Positions 48,179-57,676 of a stretch of 64,000 bases of DNA are shown here, in pieces. Source of the DNA: Bradyrhizobium sp. B097 (GTDB taxonomy: Bacteria; Pseudomonadota; Alphaproteobacteria; Rhizobiales; Xanthobacteraceae). The position numbers and the translations under genes were made by a program. Numbering within the stretch: position 1 is the stretch's first letter; every line of letters begins with the position of its first letter. Location: NCBI RefSeq assembly GCF_038957035.1, contig NZ_CP152412.1, positions 6,754,501-6,818,500 of the forward strand. Reading direction: 5' to 3'. The notes below the pieces were generated by a model. It was given only the letters and a program-made list of their open reading frames with translations, was not told where the DNA came from and did not search any database.

Positions 48179-49267
48179 ATGTTCTTTTCGATGCAAGATC
48201 TCTGTTCGTCGCCGTTCTACGGCTCAGGCCCAGATGAGAAATTCTCGCGGCGGAAGCGGCTCGCCAGCCGCACGGCTGGTCCATCAGGTCAAGTGCCCGT
48301 TGGGCGGCAGACATGCACACTCGACAGCCGATCGCATTCCACCGCCGGTGCAGGCCGAAGCCTGCGCCACGTTATCGGCGCGCAGATCAGCTCGTCGCGC
48401 TCTCAAGGATGTTGGCTAAATCAGCCAGCGTGTTTTGCTCGCAAGCATCCAGATCATCCTAAGACAAATTGAGGATCTGCTCAAGCCGCCAGACCTCGCC
48501 TCACAATATCGCGACCACCGCGTCGCGATTCCGAATGGCATCAAGCCCGCAGCCCGATCAGCTTCTGACGCCAACGGCGACTGTTGCAACGGAGCTGCCA
48601 TTGAATTCGTCGGCCGCAAATTCTCCTCAAGCTTGGTGCCCGATAGATTTTGCGCCTGCCGCAGCACCATGGAGATGTCAGACGCCGAGCGGAAGTTCTC
48701 TGAAACCTGCCGGTCAGTGTGGACTGGCTCACCGGCAGGAGATGAGCCGGACAATGCTCTTGCCTTGCTACTGCGCAAATCCGACCGGGCTCGGAATATC
48801 TGACGATAGAGTTCGGTTACCTCCGATCCCCTAATTGCGCACGGCGCATGGGACGTTGTTATGTCGAGCCGGCACGACGCCGTTTGCTGCGCACTGAAAA
48901 CGACAAATGCGACATGCACCCGCCTGATGCTCGGCATACACGAGAGAAATTCGGCAAAAGAGCGGACCGGTCGACGAGCGGACCAAGGAAGCAGACCAAT
49001 GTCGCGGACATCTCACCTTGGTCAGGGCGCATCGATCTGACCTGCGCGCAGGTTCGATCCCGACGCATGCTGCTGCCCGTGAACGGCGCCGCTGGTCCGT
49101 CAAGACAATGAGCGCCGTACGTCCAGAGCAGCTCCGGCGCCGGTGTTATTCGCAAGCTCCACTTCCGTCCGAATCGTACCAAGTATTTGATTTGCTTGCT
49201 CTTGCAGCGTTGTCCCTACCTCCAATTCGCGCTAAGGGAAGCCGATAAAGGATGGAACCCGACCTAG
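48179..49267. other. Long stretch without a supportable gene
   Basis: About 1.1 kb upstream of cysD. Opposed frames 48416-48937 (minus) and 48435-48803 (plus) overlap and neither is recognisable. No nod box could be made out upstream of cysD by eye. Confidence 0.4.
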
Positions 49268-49822
49268 ATGCCGCCGGATTTACCTGGTGCAGCAAGCGCG
49301 CTTGGCAGTATCTCTACTGACGGACAGGAGATGGTCCGGCCGTTCATGTGGGAGATCAGATCGATCAGCGCCTGTCTCGAAGAGCTTGCCAAATTCCGAG
49401 CCGATATGCTTGGCATCACTGGGCCACAGTGGATGATCCTGATGGCAGTGGCCTATTTGGACAGGAAAAGCGGTGTCCCTGTCAACGAAGTGTCAAAGTT
49501 GATGCACGTTGATTCTTCCTTCGTCACGACCCAGTCAAAGCTGCTAGAGAAAAATGGGTTCCTACGCCGCAAGTCTTCCGCAAGCGATGCGCGGGTCGTG
49601 CAGATGTCGCTGACGGCAAAAACCCGCAAACGTCTCTCAACTTTGGCGCCACGACAGGAAGCACTCGATGAGCCGGTTTTTGATGAATTCGGGGTTAACG
49701 GATCAAGCGAGTTCACTACCAAGCTAGCAGCAGTGAGGCATCGTCTGGAGAAGGCCCGCCATGAGAGCCGTTCTGGCGTTCCGAGCAGCAAACGCAAGAC
49801 CGTCAGAAATGACGCTGGCTAG
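49268..49822 (+). CDS. MarR-family transcriptional regulator
   Basis: 184 residues. Helices and wing are typical: FRADMLGITGPQWMILMAVA, VPVNEVSKLMHVDSSFVTTQ, SKLLEKNGFLRRKSSASDAR, VVQMSLTAKTRKRL. The C-terminal ~40 residues are Lys/Arg/Ser rich and may be altered. The ligand and target are unknown. The small gene 3 bases downstream may be cotranscribed. Confidence 0.85.
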   Translation: MPPDLPGAASALGSISTDGQEMVRPFMWEIRSISACLEELAKFRADMLGITGPQWMILMAVAYLDRKSGVPVNEVSKLMHVDSSFVTTQSKLLEKNGFLRRKSSASDARVVQMSLTAKTRKRLSTLAPRQEALDEPVFDEFGVNGSSEFTTKLAAVRHRLEKARHESRSGVPSSKRKTVRNDAG

Positions 49823-49824
49823 CC

Positions 49825-50052
49825 ATGTCGAGACTTCCAGCCTTCGACTTTATCTTGAAGCAGCGCGGGCGAAGATGGTTGTGGTCCATTCACACCGCCG
49901 AAGGCACGCAGCTGATGACGGGTTCAGGGCGTAGCCGCTCCGCCGCCAGGTATCAAGCCAACAGAGCGCTTTTTCTATTGTTGCTGAGCGCGCCGTATCA
50001 TTGCGGAGCTCGAGCTAACCAACAGGCCCGGCGGCGCCCGCTTAACCCCTAA
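49825..50052 (+). CDS. Small conserved hypothetical protein downstream of marR
   Basis: 75 residues: MSRLPAFDFILKQRGRRWLW, SIHTAEGTQLMTGSGRSRSA, ARYQANRALFLLLL. The W-rich strand followed by SRSAARYQANRALF recurs in many short rhizobial proteins of unknown role. It starts 3 bases after the MarR stop. Confidence 0.5.
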   Translation: MSRLPAFDFILKQRGRRWLWSIHTAEGTQLMTGSGRSRSAARYQANRALFLLLLSAPYHCGARANQQARRRPLNP

Positions 50053-50405
50053 ACTTTAGCCTACCCTGATCTTGGGGATGTGACTCACTGAGTTCACAAG
50101 ATTCGACGCCCGACATTTTATCGCGCCGACCATGCTGAGTTCGCGGTATTTGCATGAGCAGAATGACGGCGATGAAATCGATCGGAAATCAGCTTGGGCG
50201 GTCGTAGTTGATTGCCTCAACAGTGGACCGAGTGATCGCGATCGGAAATCATTGCGCTCCAACAGCAGCCTAGGCAGGGCCAGGCATCGGATCCGCAGGC
50301 CATCTACCGCAATTCCCAAGACGAATTTACGATACAATACCAAGGCGCATAAAGGGCGGCCCGCGAGCCGCCCTACTGTACCAGTTACCAGTACTGCTTA
50401 GTAGG
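50053..50405. other. Intergenic stretch with a short direct repeat
   Basis: About 350 bases. CGATCGGAAATCA occurs twice, about 60 bases apart (near 50179 and 50239). No gene is supported. Confidence 0.35.
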
Positions 50406-50591
50406 CTACCGCTGATGTCCGAGTCCGATTCCGAGATGCAGGGCCTTCTGGCGTAGCGCACCGACAGTACGCTTGGTCATTTTTGCTATTTTTATGACCG
50501 GGGTCCGAGCCTTCGAATGGACCTTGAGATCTTTGATATCTGCCTTGGTCCACTCGCGCCGCTTAACGCGTTTCTTGGTTGCTTTTTTCAC
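50406..50591 (-). CDS. Small SANT/Myb-like basic protein
   Basis: 61 residues from the GTG at 50591 (VKKATKKRVKRREWTKADIK), chosen because AAAGGAG sits 8 bases upstream; the frame is open to 50690. REWTKADIKDLKVHSKARTP followed by VIKIAKMTKRTVGALRQKAL resembles the helix-turn-helix of small SANT/Myb-like rhizobial proteins. It is highly basic and may bind DNA. No partner is evident. Confidence 0.65.
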   Translation of the reverse strand: MKKATKKRVKRREWTKADIKDLKVHSKARTPVIKIAKMTKRTVGALRQKALHLGIGLGHQR

Positions 50592-51412
50592 AATGAATGC
50601 TCCTTTTGAGAGGAGCGGCTTGTAACATAGTTTTTTCGCAGCGACGACCGCAAAAAAGGAGGCAATCATAGGAACTCGCGCAACCTGCAAGCTCAGCCAT
50701 GCGTTCGGAAGACGAGAGCTTGGGTACTAATGGCGGCTGCGGGATCGCAAATTTCGTGCGGGTGCCGTGTCGAGTGGCTTCGCCATGAATTGGCGAATGG
50801 AGCCCCTAATCGAGACCTGCTTATTCGAAGCTAATCACTAGGTTATAACATATCTCTGAAAAGAGATGAGCAATCGAACTGTGATTGGCTGAACAACTCC
50901 AAGTCGGGCAGGCTCGTGATGTGGGTAAAGCTTGGAGGGATCAGCCATCGAATCCCTGTGAGACGTCGTGGCGATCTCTCGCCCGGTCTCAATGTATCGG
51001 GGCGGGAGCGTGTGGTCGTACGACAGTTTTCACGTCTTTCGACGGAGGGCTGAGAACGGCAAAACATTGTGGTTTTCAGAGAGAGAGGCTTCGGCCGACG
51101 TCAACGCTTCAGACTTGATGGCGCGCTCTTGGTCCAAATCGCCTCCTATGTGATCTATGCATGTTCGCCCAGACGGCAGACGCTGAAGCTTGGTAGTCCG
51201 GAGCTGTCGCGCCGCGATGGATTTCTCACTGAGCCATATCATTCCCATCATACGATTCTCAGCCGTACCGATCCGAAGCGACCTGCGGTATGCATCGAGC
51301 CCCCTCACCGCTCGCCCGGCTCAACCTTGATTTTGCGTTTCGCGTGTCCCGCAATTGCGGCGCTGCCGGACGCCCAAGCTAGCGCTCGCCTGCACAGCGT
51401 TGACCACCGCTT
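50592..51412. other. Long stretch without a supportable gene
   Basis: About 820 bases between the basic protein and fixS. Opposed frames around 50843-51308 are shadows of each other without recognisable domains. Confidence 0.45.
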
Positions 51413-51607
51413 CTACAATCGCGCCGGTCCATTTGCACTAGTTGGACCAGGCGTCGACGGCCCGTTGGGCTCATCATCGGCGACGGCCCGCCAGGCCGCG
51501 CCATCGAGATCGTCATACTGGCCACTCTTGAGCGACCACAGAAAGCCGAGCAGGCCGACGAAGCCTAGCGCAAGGGCGAGCGGAACCAGATAGACCAGGA
51601 CTTCCAT
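51413..51607 (-). CDS. fixS: Cbb3 oxidase maturation protein FixS/CcoS
   Basis: 64 residues. One transmembrane helix (VLVYLVPLALALGFVGLLGF) is followed by the conserved LWSLKSGQYDDLDGAAWRAV. FixS is needed for cofactor insertion into the cbb3 oxidase. Its ATG overlaps the fixI stop (TGATG). Confidence 0.95.
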   Translation of the reverse strand: MEVLVYLVPLALALGFVGLLGFLWSLKSGQYDDLDGAAWRAVADDEPNGPSTPGPTSANGPARL

Positions 51608-53793
51608 CAGACTGCCTCCCTCGTTCGCGCCCGCAGCGCATTGAGCATGACCAGCACCGACGAAGCCGACATCGCCGCGGCGGCAATCAGCGGCGTCACC
51701 AGGCCGGCGATCGCGACGGGCACGGCCAGGACGTTATAGACGACAGCGAGCCAGAGATTCTGCCGCATCAGAAGCAGCGCCCTGCGCGAGCCGCTGACGG
51801 CCGTCATCACGGGCCCGAGACGCTCACCGAGGAAGACCGCATCGGCGACCGCCTGGCTCATATGGGTCGCAGTGACAGGCGACATCGAGGCATGGGCCGC
51901 TGCGAGCGCGGGCGCGTCGTTCAAGCCGTCGCCGACCATCAACACCTTGTAGCTCCGGCTCGTCAGACTTTCGATCCGGGCGACCTTGTCCACCGGCGAG
52001 ACGTTGGCGCGCCACTTATGAATGCCGAGCGTCTCGGCCGCCCGCCGAACTGCTGGCTCGCGATCCCCCGAAACGATCTCCACCATGATGCCAAGGCGTG
52101 CGAGGCCTGCGACGACCTCGGCTGCGTCTGGCCGCATCCGTTGCCGGACAGCAAAGACATGCTTGGCGCCACCGTGGCTGAACGCGACCACGGAGGCCTC
52201 AGGATCGCGGCACAGGACCTCGTCGGCGAGGATGTCAGCACCGCAGAACGAGGGGCGGCCAAGCCGGATCGGCGCCCCCTCATAGTAACCTTGGACGCCT
52301 CGCCCCGGCTCCTCTTCGATATCGGCCAGCGGCTCGCTTGCGCCGGCAGCTCGCGCCACGGCGGCGGCGACCGGATGGCGGCTCGACAGCGCCAGCCGGC
52401 CCGCCAATTTGACGACATCGTCGGGAATGCTGGCGAGATTGGCGACATCGAGCTCAGGCAGCGTCAGCGTGCCGGTTTTGTCGAAGATCACCCGGTTCAC
52501 CCCGGCAATACGCTCGATCGCATCCCCGGCATTGAGCAGCACGCCGGAACGGAACAGTGCGCCGGAGGCCACGGTCTGCACCGCCGGGATAGCCAGACCC
52601 AGCGCGCAAGGGCAGGTGATGATCAGGACCGCAATCGCCGTGACGACCGAATCGTGGAACGTGGCGCCAGAGGCAAGCCAGCCCAGCATCGTCAGGAAGG
52701 CAGTTGCGTGAACGATCGGTGCATAGAGCCGCGACGCGCGCTCGGCGAGGCGCAGATAGCGCGAGCGCGCTTGTAGGGCATGATCAAGCAGCCTGGAAAC
52801 CTCGGCAAGCAGTGTGTCGCCCGAAGCCGCCGTCGCGCGGACCCGCAGGGTGCCGGATCGTACCAATGTGCCGGCGAACACCGCGCTGCCAGGCGTCGCG
52901 ATCGCCGGCAAGGTCTCGCCGGTAATGAGGCTTTGATCGACCTCGGAACGTCCCTCGATCACGTTGCCGTCGACGGTACAGCATTCGCCGGGCCGCAGCA
53001 GCACGATGTCCCCCGGTTTGATCGCTGCGGCCGGAACGGTTCTGATCTCGGTCGGGCTTATGAACTTCGCGGCCGTCTCCGCCTTGAGTGCGGCAAGGTT
53101 GCTGGCGAAGGCGCGGGTGCGTCGCCTCATGTTCTGGTCGAGATAGCGGCCTGCGAGCAGGAAGGCGATCAACATGATCGCCGCATCGAAATAGGTGTGC
53201 TCGGCGTGACCGATTGTCTCGATCAGCGAAGTCGCCAACGCCAGCAAGATGCCGATGCTGATCGGCACGTCCATATTGGCTCTGCGCGCCCGCAGCGCGG
53301 CAAAAGCGGAAGAGAGGAACGGTTGCGCGGAGTAAGCCGCGGCCGGCAATACGATCAGCGCGGAGAGCCAGTGAAAGAAGTCGCGCTGCTCCGGCAGCAT
53401 GTCCGAGACATTGCCGGACCATACCGGGATCGACAGCATCATCACATTCATCGCGGCAAACGCGGCAACGCTCAGCCGCCGCAGCAAGCTCCGCGCCCGC
53501 TCCGTCTCCAGCGTCTCCGCATTATTCCGCTGGAAGGGATATGCCCTATAGCCCAATTCGGCGAGCCGCTTGACAAATAGGGCTGGATCGAGCGCTCCTG
53601 CCTTCCATTCGAGCGCCAGCCGGTGATCGGTGAGGTTCACGCGTGCCGAGGTCACGTCCGGAATGCTCGACAGATTGCGCTCGATCTTGCCCATGCAGCT
53701 CGCGCAATTGATGCCCTCCACCGCGAGGTCGAGTTGGAGGAGGCCCGCGCCTGTCCTCTTCAGATAGTGAGAAAAATCGATGTCCGCCTGCAT
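51607..53793 (-). CDS. fixI: Copper-transporting P1B-type ATPase FixI/CcoI
   Basis: 728 residues from the ATG at 53793, with GAGGG about 9 bases upstream; a GTG at 53799 is possible but too close to that site. The N-terminal HMA domain has GINCASCMGKIERN. The membrane CPC motif is ITCPCALGLAIPAV, the phosphorylation site VIFDKTGTLTLPELD, and the hinge VLMVGDGLNDAPALAAA. It exports copper for assembly of the cbb3 oxidase. It lies between fixH and fixS with minimal spacing. Confidence 0.95.
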   Translation of the reverse strand: MQADIDFSHYLKRTGAGLLQLDLAVEGINCASCMGKIERNLSSIPDVTSARVNLTDHRLALEWKAGALDPALFVKRLAELGYRAYPFQRNNAETLETERARSLLRRLSVAAFAAMNVMMLSIPVWSGNVSDMLPEQRDFFHWLSALIVLPAAAYSAQPFLSSAFAALRARRANMDVPISIGILLALATSLIETIGHAEHTYFDAAIMLIAFLLAGRYLDQNMRRRTRAFASNLAALKAETAAKFISPTEIRTVPAAAIKPGDIVLLRPGECCTVDGNVIEGRSEVDQSLITGETLPAIATPGSAVFAGTLVRSGTLRVRATAASGDTLLAEVSRLLDHALQARSRYLRLAERASRLYAPIVHATAFLTMLGWLASGATFHDSVVTAIAVLIITCPCALGLAIPAVQTVASGALFRSGVLLNAGDAIERIAGVNRVIFDKTGTLTLPELDVANLASIPDDVVKLAGRLALSSRHPVAAAVARAAGASEPLADIEEEPGRGVQGYYEGAPIRLGRPSFCGADILADEVLCRDPEASVVAFSHGGAKHVFAVRQRMRPDAAEVVAGLARLGIMVEIVSGDREPAVRRAAETLGIHKWRANVSPVDKVARIESLTSRSYKVLMVGDGLNDAPALAAAHASMSPVTATHMSQAVADAVFLGERLGPVMTAVSGSRRALLLMRQNLWLAVVYNVLAVPVAIAGLVTPLIAAAAMSASSVLVMLNALRARTREAV

Positions 53794-53805
53794 GTGCACG
53801 TACCC

Positions 53806-54306
53806 TCAGTTCAGGACGATGCGGTTTTTCGAAAGAAACATGCGGTGGCCATCGGCGTCGCCCTCGATCACGAGATCCCACTGCCCGACAGCGACGCCCT
53901 CGGCGCTGCCGCGGTAGGTTCCAGCATGAGCCTCCGAGACATCAATCGTCCGATCGGCTCGACGGTCTACCGGTCGCTCGAGCCGGGCCATGAAACCCGT
54001 TCCGGCGAGAGGCGCGCCGGCGCGGTCGTGCGCCTCGATCGCAAGCACAGCCCGGCCATCGGAGTGCCGGTCGATATGTACCTGCACCTGCCAGTTTCGC
54101 TCATTCTGCTGCCGTGCCGCGATGATCTCACGCTGATAGGCGAGGCTCGCGCTATAGGCGCTGTCGACCTCTGTCCCGGGCAACGTGGTGATGGCAAAGC
54201 GCATCATTGCAAGATTGGCGCCAATCACGACCGAAAAGAAGACGACAATGACGATCAGGACGTAGCGTCCGGTGATGGGCCGCGCGACTGGCACTGATCC
54301 GGTCAT
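53806..54306 (-). CDS. fixH: Cbb3 maturation protein FixH
   Basis: 166 residues from the ATG at 54306 (MTGSVPVARPITGRYVLIVI). One N-terminal transmembrane helix (VLIVIVVFFSVVIGANLAMM) precedes a periplasmic domain (GTEVDSAYSASLAYQREIIA, GFMARLERPVDRRADRTIDV). It belongs to the FixGHIS assembly set. Confidence 0.93.
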   Translation of the reverse strand: MTGSVPVARPITGRYVLIVIVVFFSVVIGANLAMMRFAITTLPGTEVDSAYSASLAYQREIIAARQQNERNWQVQVHIDRHSDGRAVLAIEAHDRAGAPLAGTGFMARLERPVDRRADRTIDVSEAHAGTYRGSAEGVAVGQWDLVIEGDADGHRMFLSKNRIVLN

Positions 54307-54331
54307 GATGAGGTCCCGTCTGTGGGCGTTA

Positions 54332-55801
54332 TTAGGGGAGAACGAAATGATCTGTAGCGGAAGCGACCTCGCCGAGGCCAATGTCGGTGACCCGAAACCT
54401 CACCGGCATCGACCGTTCCGACTTGTTGTCGACCGGCGCCGTCACCAGCACACGCAGTTCTGTCGTGGTATCGCGAGCCAAGACGATCATCGGTCGATCC
54501 ACCGTCACCGAATCGACGCCGACGACGTGGACGGACGCCTCAGGCGGCCCATCGATGTCGATCGCAACCACGCGATCGAAGCCGCGCTTGTTGAGCAAGC
54601 GCACGGTGTAACCGTTGCGAATCGAGCCATCGCTGAGCTTGACCGCCACGGGATTGCGATCGTGCAGGACGCTGAGATCGAGCAGCGTTCTCGACAACAG
54701 CGCATAAAGCATCACCGCGCAGACGACCGCGATCAAGGAAGCATAGACGATCGTGCGCGGGCGTACCGGTTTGAAGAGCTCCGACTTGCCGTCCATCCGC
54801 CGCCGGATATTGATGTCGTTGTCGTAACCGATCAGGCGGGTTTTGCGCCCTACCTTCTTCATGACGGCATCGCAGGCGTCGATGCACAGCCCGCACTGGA
54901 TGCAACCGAGCTGGGCGCCATTGCGGATATCGATCCCGGCCGGGCAGACAGCCGCGCATTGATTGCAATCGATGCAGTCTCCGACCCTCTCGCCGCGCGC
55001 GCGCAGATCGACTGATTTCTTCAATGAGCAGCGCTGCTCGCCGCGATCGTATTTATAGGTGACATTGAGCGCCCACTCGTCGGTGAGCGCGGCCTGGATG
55101 CGCGGCCACGGGCACATATAAACGCAAACCTGCTCGCGCATGTAGCCGGCCAGCAGATAGGTCGAAGCCGTCAGGATCCCAATCCAGATATAGGCGATTG
55201 CGGGCGCCTGGAAGGTCGCCAGATCGCGCACCAATGTCTGCGCGTCGGCGAAATAGAGCACCCAGGCGCCACCGGTCCACCAAGCGACCGTCAACCAGAT
55301 CGCGTGCTTCAGCACGCGCTTTGCCGCCCGTCCCATTGTGATTGGGCGTGCAGCCGCCCTCAGCCGCTCGCGACGGTCGCCCTCAACCCAACGCTCTACC
55401 GCATAGAACAGGTCGGTCCAGGCCGTCTGCGGACACAGATATCCGCACCAAATTCGCCCGCCCAGCGCGTTCATCAGGAACAGTGCCATGGCAGCAAGCA
55501 CGAGCAACCCGGTGAAATAATAAAGCTCTTGCGGCCACAGCTCGATGAAGAAGAAGTAGAACCGCCGGTTCGGCAAATCGAGCAACACCGCCTGGTCCGG
55601 CGCGCCCAGGCCACGATGCCAACGCACGAACGGCAGCAGATAGTAGATGCCCAGACACACCGCCATCAGCCGCCATTTGATCGTCCGGAAAGTGCCGCGG
55701 ACACTCTGCGGATAGACCGTCCTATGGGCTACATAGAGGGGTCTATCCTCCTCGATCAGCAGGTCATCCTGCGAAACGGTCTTGTTCATGGCGGACTTCA
55801 T
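54332..55801 (-). CDS. fixG: Cbb3 maturation ferredoxin-like membrane protein FixG/CcoG
   Basis: 489 residues from the ATG at 55801 (MKSAMNKTVSQDDLLIEEDR), with AAGG 6 bases before it; the next ATG is 12 bases in. Membrane helices flank RIWCGYLCPQTAWTDLFYAV. Two ferredoxin-type 4Fe-4S motifs follow: CIDCNQCAAVCPAG and CIQCGLCIDACD. The C-terminal Ig-like domain ends the protein. It probably reduces copper during cbb3 assembly. It follows fixP by about 80 bp. Confidence 0.95.
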   Translation of the reverse strand: MKSAMNKTVSQDDLLIEEDRPLYVAHRTVYPQSVRGTFRTIKWRLMAVCLGIYYLLPFVRWHRGLGAPDQAVLLDLPNRRFYFFFIELWPQELYYFTGLLVLAAMALFLMNALGGRIWCGYLCPQTAWTDLFYAVERWVEGDRRERLRAAARPITMGRAAKRVLKHAIWLTVAWWTGGAWVLYFADAQTLVRDLATFQAPAIAYIWIGILTASTYLLAGYMREQVCVYMCPWPRIQAALTDEWALNVTYKYDRGEQRCSLKKSVDLRARGERVGDCIDCNQCAAVCPAGIDIRNGAQLGCIQCGLCIDACDAVMKKVGRKTRLIGYDNDINIRRRMDGKSELFKPVRPRTIVYASLIAVVCAVMLYALLSRTLLDLSVLHDRNPVAVKLSDGSIRNGYTVRLLNKRGFDRVVAIDIDGPPEASVHVVGVDSVTVDRPMIVLARDTTTELRVLVTAPVDNKSERSMPVRFRVTDIGLGEVASATDHFVLP

Positions 55802-55878
55802 GGCCGACCTTGCATCTGGCGCAGATGACTGACGTTGACCCACGTCGACGGCGCCGTGGGCTTGGCGACACTTCTCGC

Positions 55879-56751
55879 CTATTGTCCGCCACCGAGCGAG
55901 TGCACGTAGACGGCCAGTGCCTTGACTGTGATGGGATCGAGGCGCCCGCTCCAAGCCGGCATGACGCCGGTGCGGCCATAGCTGATGGTCTCGACCAGCG
56001 TCGCCTCGTCCGAGCCGTACAGCCAAATTCCGTCAGTCAGGTTCGGCGCGCCGAGTGCCTGATTGCCTTTGGCATTCTCGCCGTGGCAGACCGCGCAATT
56101 CTCGGCAAAGATCCTGGTGGCGGCCGCAGCATCGAAATTGGCTGCCGTTGTCAAGCCTGACAGCGACCGCACGTAATTCGCCACCGTGACGATCTCACCG
56201 ATCTTGAGGATGCCGTCGCGGCCGAAGGCCAGCATTTGTCCTTCATGCGCCTCGGCATGCCCGGAACGCGCGCCGAACTGGATGGTCTGCAGGATCTGGT
56301 CAAGCGATCCGCCCCACAACCAGTCATCGTCGTTGAGATTCGGATAGCCCTTAGCACCCGCGGCGCCACTCCCATGGCATGGCGCGCAATTGTCCGCGAA
56401 CACCGTCTTGCCACGAGCGCGGGCCAGTGCCAGCAGGGCAGGATCGTTCTCGATTTCGGTCAAAGACGCCTTGCCAAGCACAGCCATCTTCTCGCCGCGC
56501 AGCTTCTCGAGACCGGCAAGGTCGCTAACGACGCTGGCGCGGGTCGAATAATGCAACGCGCCGGTTGTGTAGTTTGAGAGGAGCGGCCAGGCCGGATAAA
56601 CGACCCAGTAGCCTATCGCCCAAAGGATCGTGGCGTAGAAGGCCAGAATCCACCAGCGCGGCAGCGGCGTGTTGAGCTCCCTTATACCATCCCATTCGTG
56701 CCCCGTCGTGGAACGGCCGGGGATGCGATCGATGTCGTTGTGCTCGATCAT
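55879..56751 (-). CDS. fixP: Cbb3 oxidase dihaem cytochrome c subunit FixP/CcoP
   Basis: 290 residues. An N-terminal helix (WWILAFYATILWAIGYWVVY) anchors two cytochrome c domains with CAPCH and CAVCH haem sites. Axial Met candidates are in GQMLAFG and GVMPAWSG. It passes electrons to FixO/FixN. Confidence 0.96.
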   Translation of the reverse strand: MIEHNDIDRIPGRSTTGHEWDGIRELNTPLPRWWILAFYATILWAIGYWVVYPAWPLLSNYTTGALHYSTRASVVSDLAGLEKLRGEKMAVLGKASLTEIENDPALLALARARGKTVFADNCAPCHGSGAAGAKGYPNLNDDDWLWGGSLDQILQTIQFGARSGHAEAHEGQMLAFGRDGILKIGEIVTVANYVRSLSGLTTAANFDAAAATRIFAENCAVCHGENAKGNQALGAPNLTDGIWLYGSDEATLVETISYGRTGVMPAWSGRLDPITVKALAVYVHSLGGGQ

Positions 56752-56757
56752 GATCTG

Positions 56758-56922
56758 TCAATCCCGCCGCAACGGCACGCGCGCCGCAGCGTCAAAACGC
56801 CTCTTGTTGCGGGGCCACAGCGCATAAACGACGATGGCTATGAAGATGCCGACGAACAACGGTGTCCAGAGGGTCACGACGAAGCTTGACGCCAGGTTCT
56901 CGATCGAAATGACGGCTTTCAT
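56758..56922 (-). CDS. fixQ: Cbb3 oxidase small subunit FixQ/CcoQ
   Basis: 54 residues, MKAVISIENLASSFVVTLWT, then PLFVGIFIAIVVYALWPRNK, ending RVPLRRD. One transmembrane helix and the WPRNK boundary are typical. It stabilises the FixNOQP complex. It was too short for a 60-codon cut-off but is clear from its position and sequence. Confidence 0.93.
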   Translation of the reverse strand: MKAVISIENLASSFVVTLWTPLFVGIFIAIVVYALWPRNKRRFDAAARVPLRRD

Positions 56923-56933
56923 CACAGACTCCT

Positions 56934-57668
56934 TCAGCGCAGATTGGCTTTTTCGTCGTAGAGCTTGAAATCGATCAGCGTGCCCAGCATCTGCAGATAG
57001 GCGATGAGCGCATCGAGTTCGGTCGGATTGCCAGCCTGCCCGTCGAAATTGCGGACAGCCGCCTTCGGATAGCGATTCTGGAACGACGCGACGTTCGCAC
57101 TGTCAGGATCGACCTGCGCCTTCAAGTCGGCGACGGCGTTCTTGATCTGGTCCTCGGTATAGGGGACGCCGACCTCCCGATTGGTGCGCAGATGTGCGGC
57201 CATGTCAGTCGGGTCAATCTCCGTGTGCGCCAGCGACGGATAGCCGGGCATCACCGATTGCGGAACGATGGCGCGCGGATTGATCAGATGCGTGACGTGC
57301 CATTGATCGGAATATTTCGCACCAACACGAGCAAGGTCCGGGCCGGTACGCTTCGACCCCCATTGAAAAGGGTGATCGTACATGCTTTCAGCGGCTAGCG
57401 AGTAATGTCCGTAGCGCTCAACCTCATCGCGCAACGGCCGGATCATCTGCGAGTGACAGAGATAGCACCCCTCGCGTACGTAGATGTTGCGGCCCGCAAG
57501 CTCGAGCGGCGTATACGGCCGCACGCCGTCCACCGCCTCGATCGTGCTCTTGAGGTAGAACAACGGCGTGATCTCGACCAGGCCACCGACCGCTATCACG
57601 ACAAGGATGCCAGCGATCAAGATGATCGAGTTCTTCTCAAAGATCTTGTGTCGGTTCCAGAGAGACAT
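56934..57668 (-). CDS. fixO: Cbb3 oxidase monohaem cytochrome c subunit FixO/CcoO
   Basis: 244 residues from the ATG at 57668 ([20 protein letters not shown]); the open frame extends to 58088 inside fixN, but this start gives the canonical length. It has an N-terminal helix, haem site [13 protein letters not shown], and [20 protein letters not shown]. Confidence 0.96.
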   Translation of the reverse strand: MSLWNRHKIFEKNSIILIAGILVVIAVGGLVEITPLFYLKSTIEAVDGVRPYTPLELAGRNIYVREGCYLCHSQMIRPLRDEVERYGHYSLAAESMYDHPFQWGSKRTGPDLARVGAKYSDQWHVTHLINPRAIVPQSVMPGYPSLAHTEIDPTDMAAHLRTNREVGVPYTEDQIKNAVADLKAQVDPDSANVASFQNRYPKAAVRNFDGQAGNPTELDALIAYLQMLGTLIDFKLYDEKANLR

Positions 57669-57676
57669 GCGATAAC

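Noticed and set aside
55835..55848. A degenerate FixK-like sequence (TCGACGTGGGTCAA on the minus strand) between fixP and fixG.
   Set aside because: Three mismatches to TTGAT-N4-ATCAA; too weak to list beside the five better boxes.
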